Below are positions 46,201-58,336 of a stretch of DNA of 64,000 bases, in pieces. The translations under genes were made by a program, and so were the position numbers. Within the stretch, counting starts at the first letter, position 1, and each line of letters begins with the position of its first letter. This DNA is from Penicillus capitatus. Taxonomy: Eukaryota; Chlorophyta. Where the stretch lies: contig OZ287711.1 of the NCBI GenBank assembly GCA_965649825.1, positions 186,001 to 250,000 of the forward strand, written 5' to 3'. The notes under the pieces were generated by a model, which was not told the origin of the DNA, did not search any database, and was given only the letters and a program-made list of their open reading frames with translations.

Positions 46201-49200
46201 TGAACCCATAGAATGCGCAGATTGCATTGCCTCCAGCCCAGCTGGAAGGTTTTTTCTATTTTCATCGCCTACGGTTAGAGAACGAGAGATCACGTCGCTG
46301 GGGGATGCCTGTCGATGTACGAAAGCGAATTATGTGCCAGATGCTTATCCAAAGCGTTTTCTGGTCGAAGTGTGCAGTCCATTGGATTGCTGCAATGCGT
46401 GTAGTTTAGCATGCGGTAGGTTTGGTTTATTTGTGGCTGTTGGTGATATGCTTCTGGATAGGTTGCAATGGTTGGGTATTTCGGAACTCAACAGGGGAAT
46501 GTTTTATTAAAATGCCTGATGTTGTAGTCAACAGTGAGAAACTCTGTGACGACTGTGTGCAGTATGATGCAAATGGAGAAGGACAGTGCAATTTTGACCC
46601 TCCTCGGCTAAAGGAGCCTAGAATACCAAGTCCCAGCCCCAGCCCTAGTCCCAGCCCCAGCCCTAGTCCCAGCCCCAGCCCCAGCCCCAGCCCTAGTCCC
46701 AGTTCGATTCCCAGTCCAAGCCCAAGCCAGACTGGTCCATCGAAACCAAATCTTCCCGTCGAGACGCCTTCTCCATCTCCCATTCCAGTCGAGACGCCTT
46801 CTCCATCTCCTATTCCAGTCGAGACGCCTTCTCCATCTCCCATTCCAGTCGAGACGCCTTCTCCATCTCCTATTCCAGTCGAGACCCCTTCTCCATCTCC
46901 GAGTCCCGTCGAGACGCCTTCTCCATCTCCTATTCCAGTCGAGACCCCTTCTCCATCTCCGAGTCCCGTCGAGACGCCTTCTCCATCTCCTATTCCAGTC
47001 GAGACCCCTTCTCCATCTCCGAGTCCCGTCGAGACGCCTTCTCCATCTCCCATTCCAGTCGAGACCCCTTCTCCATCTCCGAGTCCCGTCGAGACGCCTT
47101 CTCCATCTCCCATTCCAGTCGAGACGCCTTCTCCATCTCCCAGCCCGGTTTTGGAGAAGCTGAACTCTACGGGCACATTTCAGACAAAAGGCAAAGAAGC
47201 AGTAGCACCTTCCGGTGTATCAGGAGAATCTGGACCTTTGTCCAAACAGCTTGACAAGGATTCGGTATCGAAAACCGAAGAACCGCCTTCCACCAAACAT
47301 CCCAAAGAAGCCGAAACATCGCCAACGACAGAAACTGACGAACCAACAATATCATCACCGGATGAAAAAGCCTCCGAAGAACCACAACCCGCAAGCTTAC
47401 CAGAACTTCCTCTGCCTACAGAAGACAAACCAGAAAATGTCACAGACAAGTGCACAACCTGTCTTGCAGAAGCCTCCGGCAAAAATACATCGCTGTCATG
47501 CCAATGCGAATGCCTGGAGCATGGAGGCGGCGGCGGAGGTGGAGCAGGCGATGAACACGGCGCAGGAGGTGGCGGCGGTGCACAGAGTGCATGCTTTGGA
47601 GGCGGCGGCGGCGGTGGTGCAAGCGTTGGTAATGCTACGGGCTCTGGCGGGGGAGACAGTGAAGGAGGTGGCGGCGCGGGTATTGCTGCGGCACTAACGC
47701 CAGAAGAAGAAGCGACATCCGCCGGTGCTGGAGGAGGAGGCGGTGGATCGAGCGGTTTACCCAAACTCCCTCGAGATCTGTCCTTATCTTTACCTGTAGG
47801 TGGCGGCGGCGGCGGTTCCGTTGGAAATAAGACAGAAGGTGATGGCGTCGGCATCGGTATTGGCAGAAAGAAGACAGGAGGAGGCGGTGATGGCGGACAG
47901 TCAGCCAATGCAACAGGCATTGGTATGTTTATCTGTGTGTTGTGTCCTGTCTTAGTGATGTTGCGGTGAATAGGTGGCGGCGCCGGCGGTGGCGGCGGAG
48001 GTGGTCAGCGTACAGAAAAGGAGCCGTACAGTCCTCCTGCTGAGAGCAGTTTGCCTGCCGCTTCCGTTGAGATGGAAACGCCAAGTAGCATAGGCGGTGG
48101 TGATGAGACCAGTAAAGGCGTCAGCAAAGAGACAGTGGAGCCTAGCAGCGCCTCACGCGAGAGTGAAGAAACTGAGAGCCTAGAAGAAGTAGCGCCTGCA
48201 AGTGCCGAGGCCGAGGACAGATCGATCGGCGGAGGCGGCGGAGGCGGCGGTGCAGTTGGCACAGGAATGGGTTCTGGAGGAGGTGACAGGACCGGAGGCG
48301 GCGGTGAAGGCGGCGGTAACAGTACTGTAGGAAGTGGTGGCGGAGGAGGAGGTGGCGGTGCTTCTGGTGGAGGTGGTGGCGGGTCTTTCGGAGACGATGC
48401 TCACGGTGAAGGTATGAGATGTGTAGCGAGTGACGACGGGATCGATGATGTGCTGTGTGGATGGCAGGTGGTGGTGGCGACGGCGTCGATGGTGGTGGCG
48501 GTAGCAGTAAGACGAAAAAGGGTTCCAAAAGTGGATCCGGTGGCGGAGGAGGTGGAGGCCAAAGTAGAGAAGGCGACATTTCAAAAGGAGGCGGCGGCGG
48601 CGGAGGTGGCGGTGGTCCTGCCGGCGGCGGCACTGCTGGAGGCAACGTCACGGGCGGTGGTGGCCTCGGAGGTGGACCCGGAGGCGCTGGCGGCGGCGGC
48701 GGATCATCTGGTGGAGGTGGCGGCGGAAGCGGGGATGAAGCTACAGGGAGCGGTGCTTCTACGATTCAAAGAAAGAAGCAGAATGCGTGATGTCGTTTCT
48801 GTCTGCGTAGGGGAAGGACACGGAACACTTGCCGGAGGAGAAGGCATCGGCATCTGTTTTGGCCAAGGAGGCGCCGGTGGAGGCGGTGGAGGCAGCGGGG
48901 ATGTCGATTGCGATGATGAAGGAGAAGGTGGCGGTGGAGGCGGTGGCGGTGGTGGTACAGAAGGATCCGGTGAAGGGTACGGTACCATCGAAGGAGGTGG
49001 CGGATCTGGAGAAGCCGATGGCGGCGGCGGAGGTGGCGGCGGCGATGTCGGAGGCGGTGGTGGCGGATCCGGAGGCGAAGCTACGGGGCGCGGTTCAGGT
49101 GGACTGAAAGAACCATGTAAAGACTGCGAGGCCGGTGGAGAAGGAGGTGGCACCACGACGCGAGGCGGAGGCTATGGCGGCGGATCCGGAGGAGAAGGAT

Positions 49201-49930
49201 ACGGAGTCAGTAAAGGAAAAGAAGGTACCTACCACGCTCCGCATACACAGAGACGCATCACACCGCGGGATGGATGTCTAGGCGGCGCCGGCGGTGGCGG
49301 CGGATCCAAGGGAGGTGGTGGCGGTGGCGGAAAAGGTAGTGGCCACGGCTCCGGTGAAAAGGGCGGTGGCGGCGGCGGCAAAGGCGGCGGAGGTGGCGGT
49401 GGTGGTGGCGTTGGAAAAGACACAGAGCGTCTGAGCACCGCAGGTATGGCATCCATCCGTCCTTGCTGTTATGAGAGAGGTTGTCGTCAGGTGACAAACA
49501 TCGCGGCGGTGGTCAATGGGGCGGAAGCGCGATTCAGGAGAAGGCGTCGAAAGGCGACGCACTGTCCGAAGAGACCATCGAACACGAAGGCATCGGCTAC
49601 GTCGATGACCTTATGGAAGGATTCGGAATGATCGTGGACCCTCCCGAGCACCGTCCAACCACGACCGATTACGACAGCACAAGCCAGACAAGACCAAGAC
49701 GTGTCAGAGCCTCCATCCCCAAGCAACCCGACAGCAAGACGCCGACCGAGACGCCACACGTTACTGTTCCGATATCGTTTCCACGCGCAGCCTCCTCCTC
49801 TCAAGAAGGCTATACCGGAAAATCACGCGATGCCTATATGGAAACGTACGTCAAGAAAGACAAGAAGAAATCGACGACGGGACACTCCGACAGCGGCGCA
49901 AATGATCATCTGGATCGCCCACAGACGTAA
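43209..49930 (+). CDS. Giant secreted paralogue with about 8 PAN/apple-like modules, Ser-Pro and Gly-rich regions
   Basis: The ATG at 43209 starts a signal peptide ([17 protein letters not shown]). Modules run from about 43.5 to 46.6 kb and repeat the FxCCNAC...intron...CxSWV-x(7)-C-x-LK...PCADCVA layout of the minus-strand megagene, for example [17 protein letters not shown] and [17 protein letters not shown]. Then come (SP)n, thirteen VETPSPSP(I/S)P units, an acidic region with CTTCLAE and CQCECLEHG, Gly-rich exons with small introns, and after a last intron GGGQWGG followed by a polar tail ending at 49930. The minus-strand gene has GGGQWGSG at the same place, so the whole architecture is shared. 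Inferred role: extracellular matrix or wall. Exon borders in the Gly-rich part are approximate. Confidence 0.82.
46632..46735 (+). repeat. (Ser-Pro)n tract
   Basis: CCCAGCCCCAGCCCTAGT-type 6- and 12-bp units encode an uninterrupted PSPSPS stretch, a classical arabinosylated hydroxyproline motif context in green algal wall proteins. Confidence 0.9.
46757..47146 (+). repeat. 30-bp coding tandem repeat, 13 copies ([10 protein letters not shown] / [10 protein letters not shown])
   Basis: Thirteen ex-register 30-bp units beginning GTCGAGACGCCTTCTCC. The first four encode the IP variant; the rest alternate IP and SP, indicating later amplification of a 60-bp pair. Confidence 0.97.
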
Positions 49931-50359
49931 GACAGAACACACAGAGATAAGGAGAAGAGCGCACGCATCTCTTCTACCAAGCTGTCGTGGCAGCAACGAT
50001 CGCGTCACGCCACGAACGTGTCATTTTTTTGGAGATCCCTTCCCTTACTCTTTTCCTTTACCAACACGAATGCCACATAGTATTCTTTTTTCTTACAGAT
50101 TACGCACTTGATCGCTATTGCATGTTTTTCGCACACGACCAAGCTGTCCATACGGGCATAAAAACGTCATTCTTTCGTTCATGCAACATTCAAGTGTAGA
50201 ACGCCAGTCGTTCGAATTTACGAGGCAATCAATTTTGGATTGAGGCATTAAAAAGGTGGACAACACCAATCATAGAAATTTGTTTTTTGTCGGAAAACGC
50301 TCTCCGTCGTTCTTTGATATCCTCCTCGGTTAAACAAACCTCCTCTTGAACTTCAATCC
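49931..50359. other. Intergenic, no gene seen
   Basis: Lies between the 3' end of the plus-strand PAN gene and the 3' end of a minus-strand exonuclease-like gene. T-rich; presumably holds both 3' ends. No recognisable element. Confidence 0.4.
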
Positions 50360-50766
50360 AAGCACCCCGCGCGCAGATCTTCATTTCACCCGTGCGTCGT
50401 CTTCAACAAGACGATGAACGACGGTTGGCGCCGCCGCCGCCGCCGACTTTGACGACTGTCGGATCATAGAGCAGCTTGGCCAAGGCCAGAATTGACGCCG
50501 TGATGCACCACGTGCAACAGCAAACAGATGTACTCGGCCCCACGAGCCGCCAGCAACTCCACACATCCACGTTTCATCCACGCCGGTGTCTTGAAGCACA
50601 GCTGGACGAGCACCGTCTGAGAATCGTCGCCCGTCGCCTGGCAATTCGGTTTCCATTCCGTGTCCATACGAAACTGCAGAATTCTGGCCTTGCGCAACGT
50701 CTCGCAGAAAAACTGAACATCGGTATAGTGACGAGTATAGATCACGTCACCGAGAAAGACACGCAA
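50360..50766 (-). CDS. 3'-5' exonuclease-like protein (WRN/EXD family), short or partial
   Basis: From the ATG at 50766 the protein reads VIYTRHYTDVQFF and then FRMDTEWKPN, with the DxE motif and TEWKP of RNase D/WRN-type exonucleases, and VLVQLCF. After one or two likely tiny introns there is LLYDPTVVKVGGG, the family's second conserved block. The third Asp block and YAA-D motif are not found, so the gene is truncated, degenerate, or has exons I cannot place; its end near 50360 is a guess. A second, longer member lies at 58.3-59.7 kb. Confidence 0.5.
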
Positions 50767-51108
50767 CGGCGCTGTCGTTAGCCAACGGCCGGCATCGCGT
50801 CGATGGCGACGTCAACGCCATACACAACGTTCGTCGCGTTGACGACTCTGACCGTTCGAACGCTATGCGGCAACGACTGGAGAAGCGACAGGCGCCGCCA
50901 GACTAACGACGCCTCTCTACTCTTCGCCGCAACCCCTCGTCAACACTGCAGCCGGTCACAGTTAACGACCGTTTTGCGCGTTATCTCCCCGTGCCTTGAC
51001 CAAAATGAAGACCCCCGAGAGGAGTAGACGTTTACAAAGGGAGACGCTGCTGGTGCAGATCGAATAACGTTTTCATCTTATCATACGTTTCTCGGATCGC
51101 GCTACAGT
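50767..51108. other. Intergenic between two minus-strand genes
   Basis: No supported gene. A 74-codon plus-strand open frame at 50803-51027 has no family features and overlaps the presumed promoter of the exonuclease-like gene. Confidence 0.35.
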
Positions 51109-51870
51109 CTACAGTTGATAAGGCCCCGGCGGCGGCGATGTGGCGCTACGATGTCCGGCCACGGCAGTACGCTCCATGATCTCCATCGCCTGCACCATCC
51201 CTTTGTACTTACGGAAAAAGTAGAGCGTCACCATTCCGTGCACCACAATCAACGCGCCGCATCCCAGCACCGTCGAATCTCGAGACCTAAAAGGCGTGTG
51301 GCTGGCGGCGATGCGGTAGGGCGATGGATGGGTTACCCAAAAACGACGCTGAGGAATCCGCAAATAAAATCGGCGATGAAAGTGCCGACCATAAACGCAA
51401 GGAGCGTAAAGATCCGATCCGATGTCTTGAACCATGGGCTAAAGTACATGGCGCTGGTGATGACGGTGAGGACGACGCCGACGGCGAGGGCGAGGTAGAG
51501 TCCTCGGAGATAGAGGACGTAGAACGCTGTAAAAACGCCAGTCAAAAGCAGCCAAGCAATCCATGCCCATTTATTCTCGCGCCACTCTTTCACCAGCTGT
51601 TCCGCCTCGGCAAAGGTCATGCGGTCGGGGTCCGTCGTCGAGCGTGGCGGCGGTTGGTTGAGGAGCTCCAGAGCGACGGCGTTGGCCGTCGGTTTGCCCG
51701 TCACGACACTTCCTGCCGCGACTTGGCCGAAGGTGTAATACTGACCGCCATCTGCGCAACGCTGTCGACAGGGCGCCGCCACTGGCAAGACGACGATAAC
51801 CTGAAGGCTCGTGGGCATGTGCGGCTAAGTGGACGTTTTCCATCGGCGTTTCTTCGTGAGGCGTTTGCAT
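51109..51870 (-). CDS. 220-aa multi-pass membrane protein of unknown function
   Basis: Three exons (51870-51801, 51751-51337, 51286-51109) with 49- and 50-nt introns. A hydrophilic N-terminal part of about 85 residues (TFGQVAAG, TDPDRMTFAEAEQLV) precedes four hydrophobic segments: WIAWLLLTGVFTAFYVLYL, LYLALAVGVVLTVITSAMY, IFTLLAFMVGTFIADFI and LGCGALIVVHGMVTLYF. It ends in a short polar tail (PPPGPYQL). There is no signal peptide. The family is not recognised. The start was chosen because splicing from 51870 gives one continuous frame. It lies 105 bp downstream of the EngB gene in the same direction. Confidence 0.75.
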
Positions 51871-51975
51871 AGGACCAATGCAGTGCTGTTGTTGGTTATT
51901 AGGCAGAAAGGGGGTTTTGGTGACGCGTGGTTGATGTGACGTCGAAGGTGCCGCGGTGCTGACCACTCTGGCAGC

Positions 51976-52901
51976 TTACACGGAGACGTCAGCATCTTTG
52001 CGTATTTCGTCCAGTTCGTACGGGGCGAAGTAGCCGCCGAGGCCGAAGGAACGGCGATCGGTTGCCTTGAAAAAAGAGCAGAGCTGCGCGATGTATCTGC
52101 CCAACAGGCGACATCGAAAAGCGACGGTGGTGAAGGAAGGCTCTCTACTTGAGCAGTGGCTCGCGTCCTTCCTTCAGTCGGGCGCTCGTGGCGAAAAACG
52201 GCGGCAACGTGTTCCACGTTTCCGACAGCATCTCTCTGAAGTGTTCGATATTCTCCTTGGCACTCGGTACGCCTTTCTTGTGCTTGTCGGTCTTGGTAAA
52301 GACTAAGGTAAACGGCACTTGTGCCTCGCCGAACCAATTGGCACAGTGAATGTCGATCGGCAGCGGTGGGATGCTGGCATCGACAAGGAGCAGGACATTT
52401 GCCAGCGTCCCGCGTCGAGCAAAGTAATCCCGCGTAAAGGCATTCCACTCCACACGCGTCGATTCCTGTACCTTCGAGTAACTGACCCACACAACCATCG
52501 TCGCACCGCGCCGCCGCCGCGCCGCCATACGTTATCCGATGCTTACCCGTAGCCAGGGAGATCGACGAGATACCATTTATTGTTGATGAGAAAATGGTTG
52601 ATGCACTTCGTCTTGCCTAGACAGACATCGACAGAGGCGAATGGCGGCGGCGGCGGCGGATACCTGGGGTCTTAGATATGAGGGCGAGATTATGCTGCCC
52701 CGTGAGGAGATTGATCAACGAGGACTTGCCGACGTTCGATCGACCGACGACAGCGAACTCCGGATAAGTCTCTTTGGGACAGGCATCCACCGCGACACTG
52801 CTCTTGATGAACTCAGCGCTACGTATCTTCATCCCTCCCACTTGCGGCAGCTTCTTGAGCAGAGCACTCTCACCAATACGACCCGACACCACACTCTGCA
52901 C
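51976..52901 (-). CDS. engB: EngB/YihA-type GTPase (organellar ribosome biogenesis)
   Basis: Four exons (52901-52664, 52616-52547, 52481-52149, 52096-51976) give 253 aa. The G motifs are intact after splicing: [14 protein letters not shown] (G1), SKTPGKT (G2), [11 protein letters not shown] (G3), FTKTDK (G4) and FFATSA (G5). The SNVGKSSL and DLPGYGYSKV pattern is specific for the YihA/EngB family, bacterial-type GTPases that help assemble the large ribosomal subunit. In eukaryotes these are nuclear-encoded and act in plastid or mitochondrion. The N-terminus before the GTPase core is only about 50 residues and not a strong transit peptide. The gene diverges from SEC6 across 210 bp. Confidence 0.94.
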
Positions 52902-53111
52902 GGCGTGACGCGTCTCGGTCTACACGTCGCGCCGCACTTTGCTCGATTTCTTCGTCTTCTCTTTCGGCAGACGCTTCGCCACGTCGTGATAGATCACGAT
53001 CGCCATCTGTCGTCCATGACGCGTCAGATACTGCCGTCTGGCGAAGAGACGCTCGTGCTGGAGTCGATGCAGCATGACGCAAATATCGTACGGCAGACTG
53101 TCAGCAAGAGT

Positions 53112-55365
53112 ATGTCGCATACCGACGCGTCGCAGCTGGCGAACGAAGCGCGGGATTTCGCCCTGGAAGAGGTGTGCCGTTTGCTGCAGCATCCGGAAGA
53201 CCTGAACCGACTGGCGGCGCTGAGAGCCGAGTACGAGAAAGGACGCAGTGCGAATAAGCTGCAACTCGCTGCGCTTGTGCAATCTCGTGTCGAAGCGGTC
53301 GAGTCATCGCGGGAGCTCCTTGACCGTTCGCAGAAAGCGGTGTCCAAACTCAAGGCGTGCTTTGAACAGATCGATCGATTGTGTGAGGAATGTGCCTCGC
53401 TGGTGGAGAACCACGAAAAGATACAGGAGCTGGCAGTGGCCCACCACAACGTCGCCAAGACGCTGTGCGAGATCGATGACATCATTGATCTGCCGTCCAA
53501 CGCCGGATACGCCGAAGAGATGCTCACAGACGATGCGCTGCTGCTCGAGGCGTTCAAAGCGCTGTCGAGTCTGGAAGGCACGAGCGCGTTGGTCCAGGAA
53601 GCGATGAAGAGAAACGACCGGCGCTCGGCGGAGCAGGAAAAACTCAAAGACTATTTTGACAAGGTCCGTCCGTCCGGCATCCACGTCTGACGCGAATACG
53701 TGTGCGATGTAGGTCGGCCTGTCGGCCAAGAAATTCGAAGAGAGGCTGCTGGAGCACTTTCGTAATTTTTCTGAGCTGAGTCGAACGAATCCCGGTCTGC
53801 TGGTCGCCTGCAATCAGATCGTGGAGATGCAGGAGTGGATGGACGCGCAGTTAGCCGCCGAGCAACGCAAAGAGTTTCGGCGCAAGGCTTTCGACGCTAT
53901 GGAGCAGTCCATCGACGACCGTTTTCTTCCGGTGTTTGATCAGTGGACCTCTCCGGAGGACGAGGATGAAAAAGTGGCGGCGGTATTGGAAGAGGCGCTC
54001 AATCTCGCCCAGCAATTGGTCGATATCTACGATCTCGTCGGTCCTTGCTTTCCCGCACAGGATGACGTCTTTAACCGTCTCTGGCGTACTTACCATCGCA
54101 ACTTCGGCCGTTTGGTTGACGTCTTTGGCGCCGATGCCGCAACGATGGACAACAAAGGTATCCTCGATGTCGTCCGCTGGGTCGAGCGCTACACCGATAC
54201 GCTTCGTGGACTGGGCATCGACGAGGAAGACGTCAAGCTGAAGAGCGACGCCCAAGAGGACGGCGGCATCGCGGCATTGATGGCTGTGTACATCGACCGC
54301 GACAAGAAGAGCACAACGAACTGGTATCTCAACATCCTCGACTCCGACATCGCCTCCGAGCCCAAGACCGACAAAGAGGGCAAGCTCTGGACGCCAGGAT
54401 TCGTCGATTTCTTCCGTATTCTTAACGACGCCTTCGCCGCCATTGAGCGAGAGACGCACGGGGCGATGCTCTTCCGTTCGGCCGAGAGCGCTATGCAGAT
54501 GATGGCGGAATTCGTCGAAGCTCAGATGGCCGTTCTCCAACGCGACGTCCCGATGCACATCCTCTGTGCCTTCTGCAACAACAACGTGCGCTCCTACGAT
54601 CTCGCCATCGAATACGTCGAGCACTTTGACGACGTCGTCGAGGAGGAATACGCGTCGAAGCTCGAGGCCGAAGACGTCTACCGTGGATTTCTCGAAGTGG
54701 CCAAGACGGCAATGAAGAAGCTCATTGACGGCGTGTTTAGCGACGCCGGTATGGTCGGCTTGCTGAAGAAGCTCTATCAGAGCGAGTGGCAATCGGGTGA
54801 GACGACGTCCAGCCTCATCGCCACGTTGCAGGACTATCTGGAAGAGTTCAGTGCCATCCTCGACGATTCTCTCTGCAAACGCGTCGTCGAGGCGGCGCTG
54901 GGCAAAACGATCAGCAGCTATACCACTGCCCTGGTCACACGGATGCCCAATATCACGGAAGCCGTCATCGAGCAGATGCAGCGCGACGAGGCGCAGCTAT
55001 CGGCGTTCTTTACCCAGCTTATGTCCGCGGAGAAAGTGGCGCCGCATATTCAGATCCTGTCCAATATGCGTCAGCTTGCCTGTGCCGATAGTGTCGATGC
55101 CTTCGTCTTTGCCTACCTGTCGATCCTGGACGTCAGTCCGGAGACCGCGCCGTCTCTCGTGGAGAAGGTCTGCAGTGCGCGTCCGGATATTACCCGCATC
55201 GACGCTAATGAGATCAACGAGCAGTGTCGAGAATTATTTCATCAAAAGCAATCCAAGAGACAACAACAGACGCAGAGCGAAAACAACGCCGTTACCAGCG
55301 AATCTTCAGCGTCGTATCTCAGCGAAGTGCGCACGAATTTGTGGAACAAGTTTATGGGATTGTGA
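53112..55365 (+). CDS. SEC6: Exocyst complex subunit SEC6 (EXOC3)
   Basis: Two exons (53112-53663, 53713-55365) give 734 aa, close to plant SEC6. Matches run through the protein: LAALRAEYEKGRSANKLQL, KACFEQIDRLCEECASLVENH, LLVACNQIVEMQEWMD, DIYDLVGPCFPAQDDVF, EGKLWTPGFVDFFRILND, CAFCNNNVRSYDLAIEYVE, VYRGFLEVAKTAMKKLID, ILSNMRQLACADSVDAFVF. The protein is helical throughout. It tethers secretory vesicles to the plasma membrane within the exocyst. The ATG at 53112 is preferred; a nearby upstream in-frame ATG would extend toward the divergent EngB gene. The DENN gene starts only 5 bp after its stop. Confidence 0.95.
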
Positions 55366-55370
55366 CGACG

Positions 55371-58039
55371 ATGGCCGATGAGATTCACGGAGGTCTCGCC
55401 TTCTTTACCTGCCACGGCGCCCACGGGGACCCCCGCGTTGAGCTGCGATTCGACGCGACGGCGTCAGCGGGCGATGCAGCGTTGACTGACGGCTGTTTAT
55501 CGAGTTTCTGTTTTCCGGTCGTCGACGAGATGCGACAGACGCGGAGCTACGCAACGGATGCCGAGCATTACTGTTTTGTGGTGACCAATGCCCGAGGCGA
55601 ACGTACGCACGGATTCTGTCGTCGCATCTACTGGAGTGCCACACCAATGAAGCCCAAATTTCCGATCGTCCTCTGCCTGCTCTCCAATGACCTATGGAGC
55701 ATCTTCTATTACAAAGTACAGTCCTGTCGTGATGTGACTGGCGGCGCATGAGGCTGCTGTGTAGCTTCTGGAGGTGCTGGAATACTGTCTGCGGGCGGAG
55801 AAGATCCTGAAGATCCCAGCTTCGCCTGAGCTTCCGTTGTCGTCCATCGCCGTCCAGGTCCTGCGCGAGGTCAATACCTGCATCCAGCAGCACAGCGCAC
55901 CGGGCGCACGGTTTACCGTTACGCTGCCGTCGATCATCGGCCATCACAAGATCCAACCAGCCCAGACCATTCACACACTGCACGGACACGTTGATAAACT
56001 TCAAAGGTGTGATGCGCACGCTTCTCACTCTTTTTGTGATATCTCTGCTGTGCAGCACGGACGGTTTGCTCGAATTTCAGGTGCCGCCACTGACGGGTGG
56101 ATCGCCGGAGATGGCAGGCGTCGGATTGGCACGTCTGTTGTGGCGTATTCCGGTGGAATGTCTTCTCACTCTTATCGCCTCACTCCTTTTCGAACGGCGG
56201 ATCATCATGATCTCGACATCCAAGCACACGCTCTCAGCCGCCGTCCATGCCGCATCCGCACTTATCTATCCATTCGAATGGGTCTCGACCTCTTACCTCC
56301 CCCTCATGCCAGAGAAGCTCAGGGACTATCTCCAAGCGCCGTTTCCCTTTTTGGTCGGGCTTCCTGCGCAGATCTCCAATTTTGCAGGACTGGAGATGGA
56401 CGATGTGACGATTGTGGATTTGGATCGAGGGACGTGCGTGCCGGAGCCTGGGTCGCCAGACGACGATGCCTACCATCTGCCACGACGACAGCAGCTACAG
56501 AACGATCTCCACGAAGCTGTCAAAGCCTTAAGGTCGCCAGCAGAGTTCGAAGGAAATGAACGGATCGCTCAGATTATGACGACCTACATCATCCGTCTCT
56601 TCAAACACTATCGAGATTTTATTCGACCGCAAACGATGACAGAGATCGCGTCGATGAAGGACAGAGGGTGCTTTTGCCGGGGCAGGGCGAAAGGGGCGGC
56701 GGCGGCCGCCGCCACCGCCATGACGATGTCGGACGACGAGAACACCGTCGATGCGAGCGGCATCATCGGACATAACTATTACTTCGATCACACCAAATTC
56801 GTTGCCTCACACAAGTCATCTCACACATTGTTTGCAATGCTCGAAGTGTGAGAATGATGTGACAGGTCGAAAGGCGACAGGAATTTCTTGGAGATGCTGC
56901 GACAGAGCCAAATGTATGAGGTGTTTATTCGGCAGCGATTGGAGATGGCGTCGCTGGGCGAGTATCCCAAAGATGATCCGTTCGAGAATCAGATCAATTT
57001 GATCAACGAGCATACGGCGAAGCTTAAACCGGGTCAACGACCCTATCGTATGTGGTCACGCCTCTCAAGGGCGCATCTCTCACGAAAATTCGGGTCCATA
57101 TCCGAAGCGCCCTACCGTCGAGCGCAGACTCTAGTTAAGCTTCCAGAACACGAGACAGATGTGCGTCACGCATGATGTGACGTCCTGTGGCGAGATGTGC
57201 TGTGTACAGGAGACGATGCTAGTGCCGAAGGAAGAGGTGACGAAGAGGGGCCGTCCTCGACTGCGTCCCCGTGGGTTGTCCGGCAAGACAATTCGCACGA
57301 TCGTTCTCGACATGGCCAAAGGTCACATCATTCCGACGGTTGTCGAGATGATAATTTCTCACTCTTTTGTATGATGTATGCAGAATCACAGAAGCAATTG
57401 GGCAAAATGGAACCGGGGAATTTTTTGCGACGCAGCCGGGCGTCGTTCGTCGAACACGGACTCGATTCGCCGCCGTCAGAGGAAGAAGCGGCTCTCTCGG
57501 TGATCATGAGCGAAAAGAGTGACGTCACACTTATGGACGAAGCAGAGACGTCAGCTAACCATCCTGAACCGTCATCGGCCGCCGCCGCACCCGAGGCGCA
57601 GATCGCCGCTCCTGACGGACCCGATCTGCTGTCCCTGTCACCAGAAGATGATCTTAATGATCCTCTCGATCTGATGGATCTCTTCGATCCAGCGTTCGAT
57701 CCTGAGGCCGACGACGACTACGTGGCGCCGTTGGAAGAGCAGCCGATAGACTATGTCTCCTCCTCGTCTGCCATTCGGCCAAGCCATGGGCTTTTCACTT
57801 CAGCCGTCGGTCCCGAGAGATCCTTTCGTCTGGATGCCTCGGCCTTTTCCCAACTCGGACGTCGTTCTCCGCCGCTGTCCAAAGAGGACAAAGCGGCCGC
57901 CTTTGCCAATTCCAATCTCAAACAGTTAGAGAGCACGTCGTCGTTGAAGTTGGGTGTCGTGCCGAAGCCTCGAACGCAGACGTCGACCTCGCAGATGTTC
58001 GGCCGTTGCGACGCTTTCTCACTCAATCGCGAAAAATAA
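55371..58039 (+). CDS. DENN-domain protein (probable Rab guanine-nucleotide exchange factor)
   Basis: Six exons (55371-55715, 55765-56006, 56056-56814, 56881-57160, 57210-57321, 57384-58039) give 797 aa in a continuous frame. The upstream DENN part (CFVVTNARGERTHGFCRR, PIVLCLLSN), the core DENN part (RIPVECLLTLIASLLFERRI, SALIYPFEWVSTSYLPLMP, APFPFLVGLP) and the downstream part (FDHTKFVASHKNFLEML, MYEVFIRQRLE) are in the right order. The last exon encodes an acidic, low-complexity tail. DENN proteins activate Rab GTPases in vesicle traffic, in keeping with the adjacent SEC6. Four of its five introns carry the shared GTCACATCA/TGATGTGAC or TCTCACTCTTTT motifs strongly. Confidence 0.92.
56815..56880 (+). 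repeat. Introner-like intron with terminal inverted repeats
   Basis: A 66-nt intron of the DENN gene. It begins GTCATCTCACAC and carries GTGTGAGAATGATGTGAC near its 3' end, which is the inverted complement of GTCACATCATTCTCACAC, so the two ends can pair. Splicing here joins FVASHK to NFLEML in frame, as expected for the DENN fold. Confidence 0.7.
57322..57383 (+). repeat. Introner-like intron (GTCACATCATT start, TCTCACTCTTTT core)
   Basis: A 62-nt DENN-gene intron starting GTCACATCATTCC, with TTTCTCACTCTTTTG in its core and TGATGTATGCAG at the 3' end, an imperfect inverted copy of the start. This placement is the only one I found that keeps the following exon in frame. Confidence 0.65.
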
Positions 58040-58336
58040 CACATAAGTTATATATTCATTCATGCGGACGGGTGGTCGTGGAGATTCCCATATAAATGTG
58101 TGACCAACTGGTCTGCCGATTGCTTTAGACATTGATGATAAGAGTGCCACTGTTGTCGTATCGTGTCTTCTTGCCGTTTAATGAGCACCCCTTGTCCGAC
58201 ACCGCGATCGATCTCCACCTCTTCGACGGAGATTTCTTCGTCGCCGTTGCAACGGAACTGATTCTCAGGTGGCTTGATCCGATAGCAGGCTCTAAAAGAT
58301 CACGATCTCGGATCGGATCAAAATGATCATTTGAGA

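Noticed and set aside
46427-47176. Minus-strand [13 protein letters not shown] repeat frame
   Set aside because: Antisense of the VETPSPSP array in the plus-strand PAN gene.
51976-52901. Bacterial contamination, suggested by a bacterial-type GTPase
   Set aside because: The gene contains three spliceosomal introns and sits between spliced eukaryotic genes.
52641-53060. Plus-strand N-terminal extension of SEC6 by about 157 codons
   Set aside because: It is antisense to the EngB exons, and SEC6 similarity begins only after 53112.
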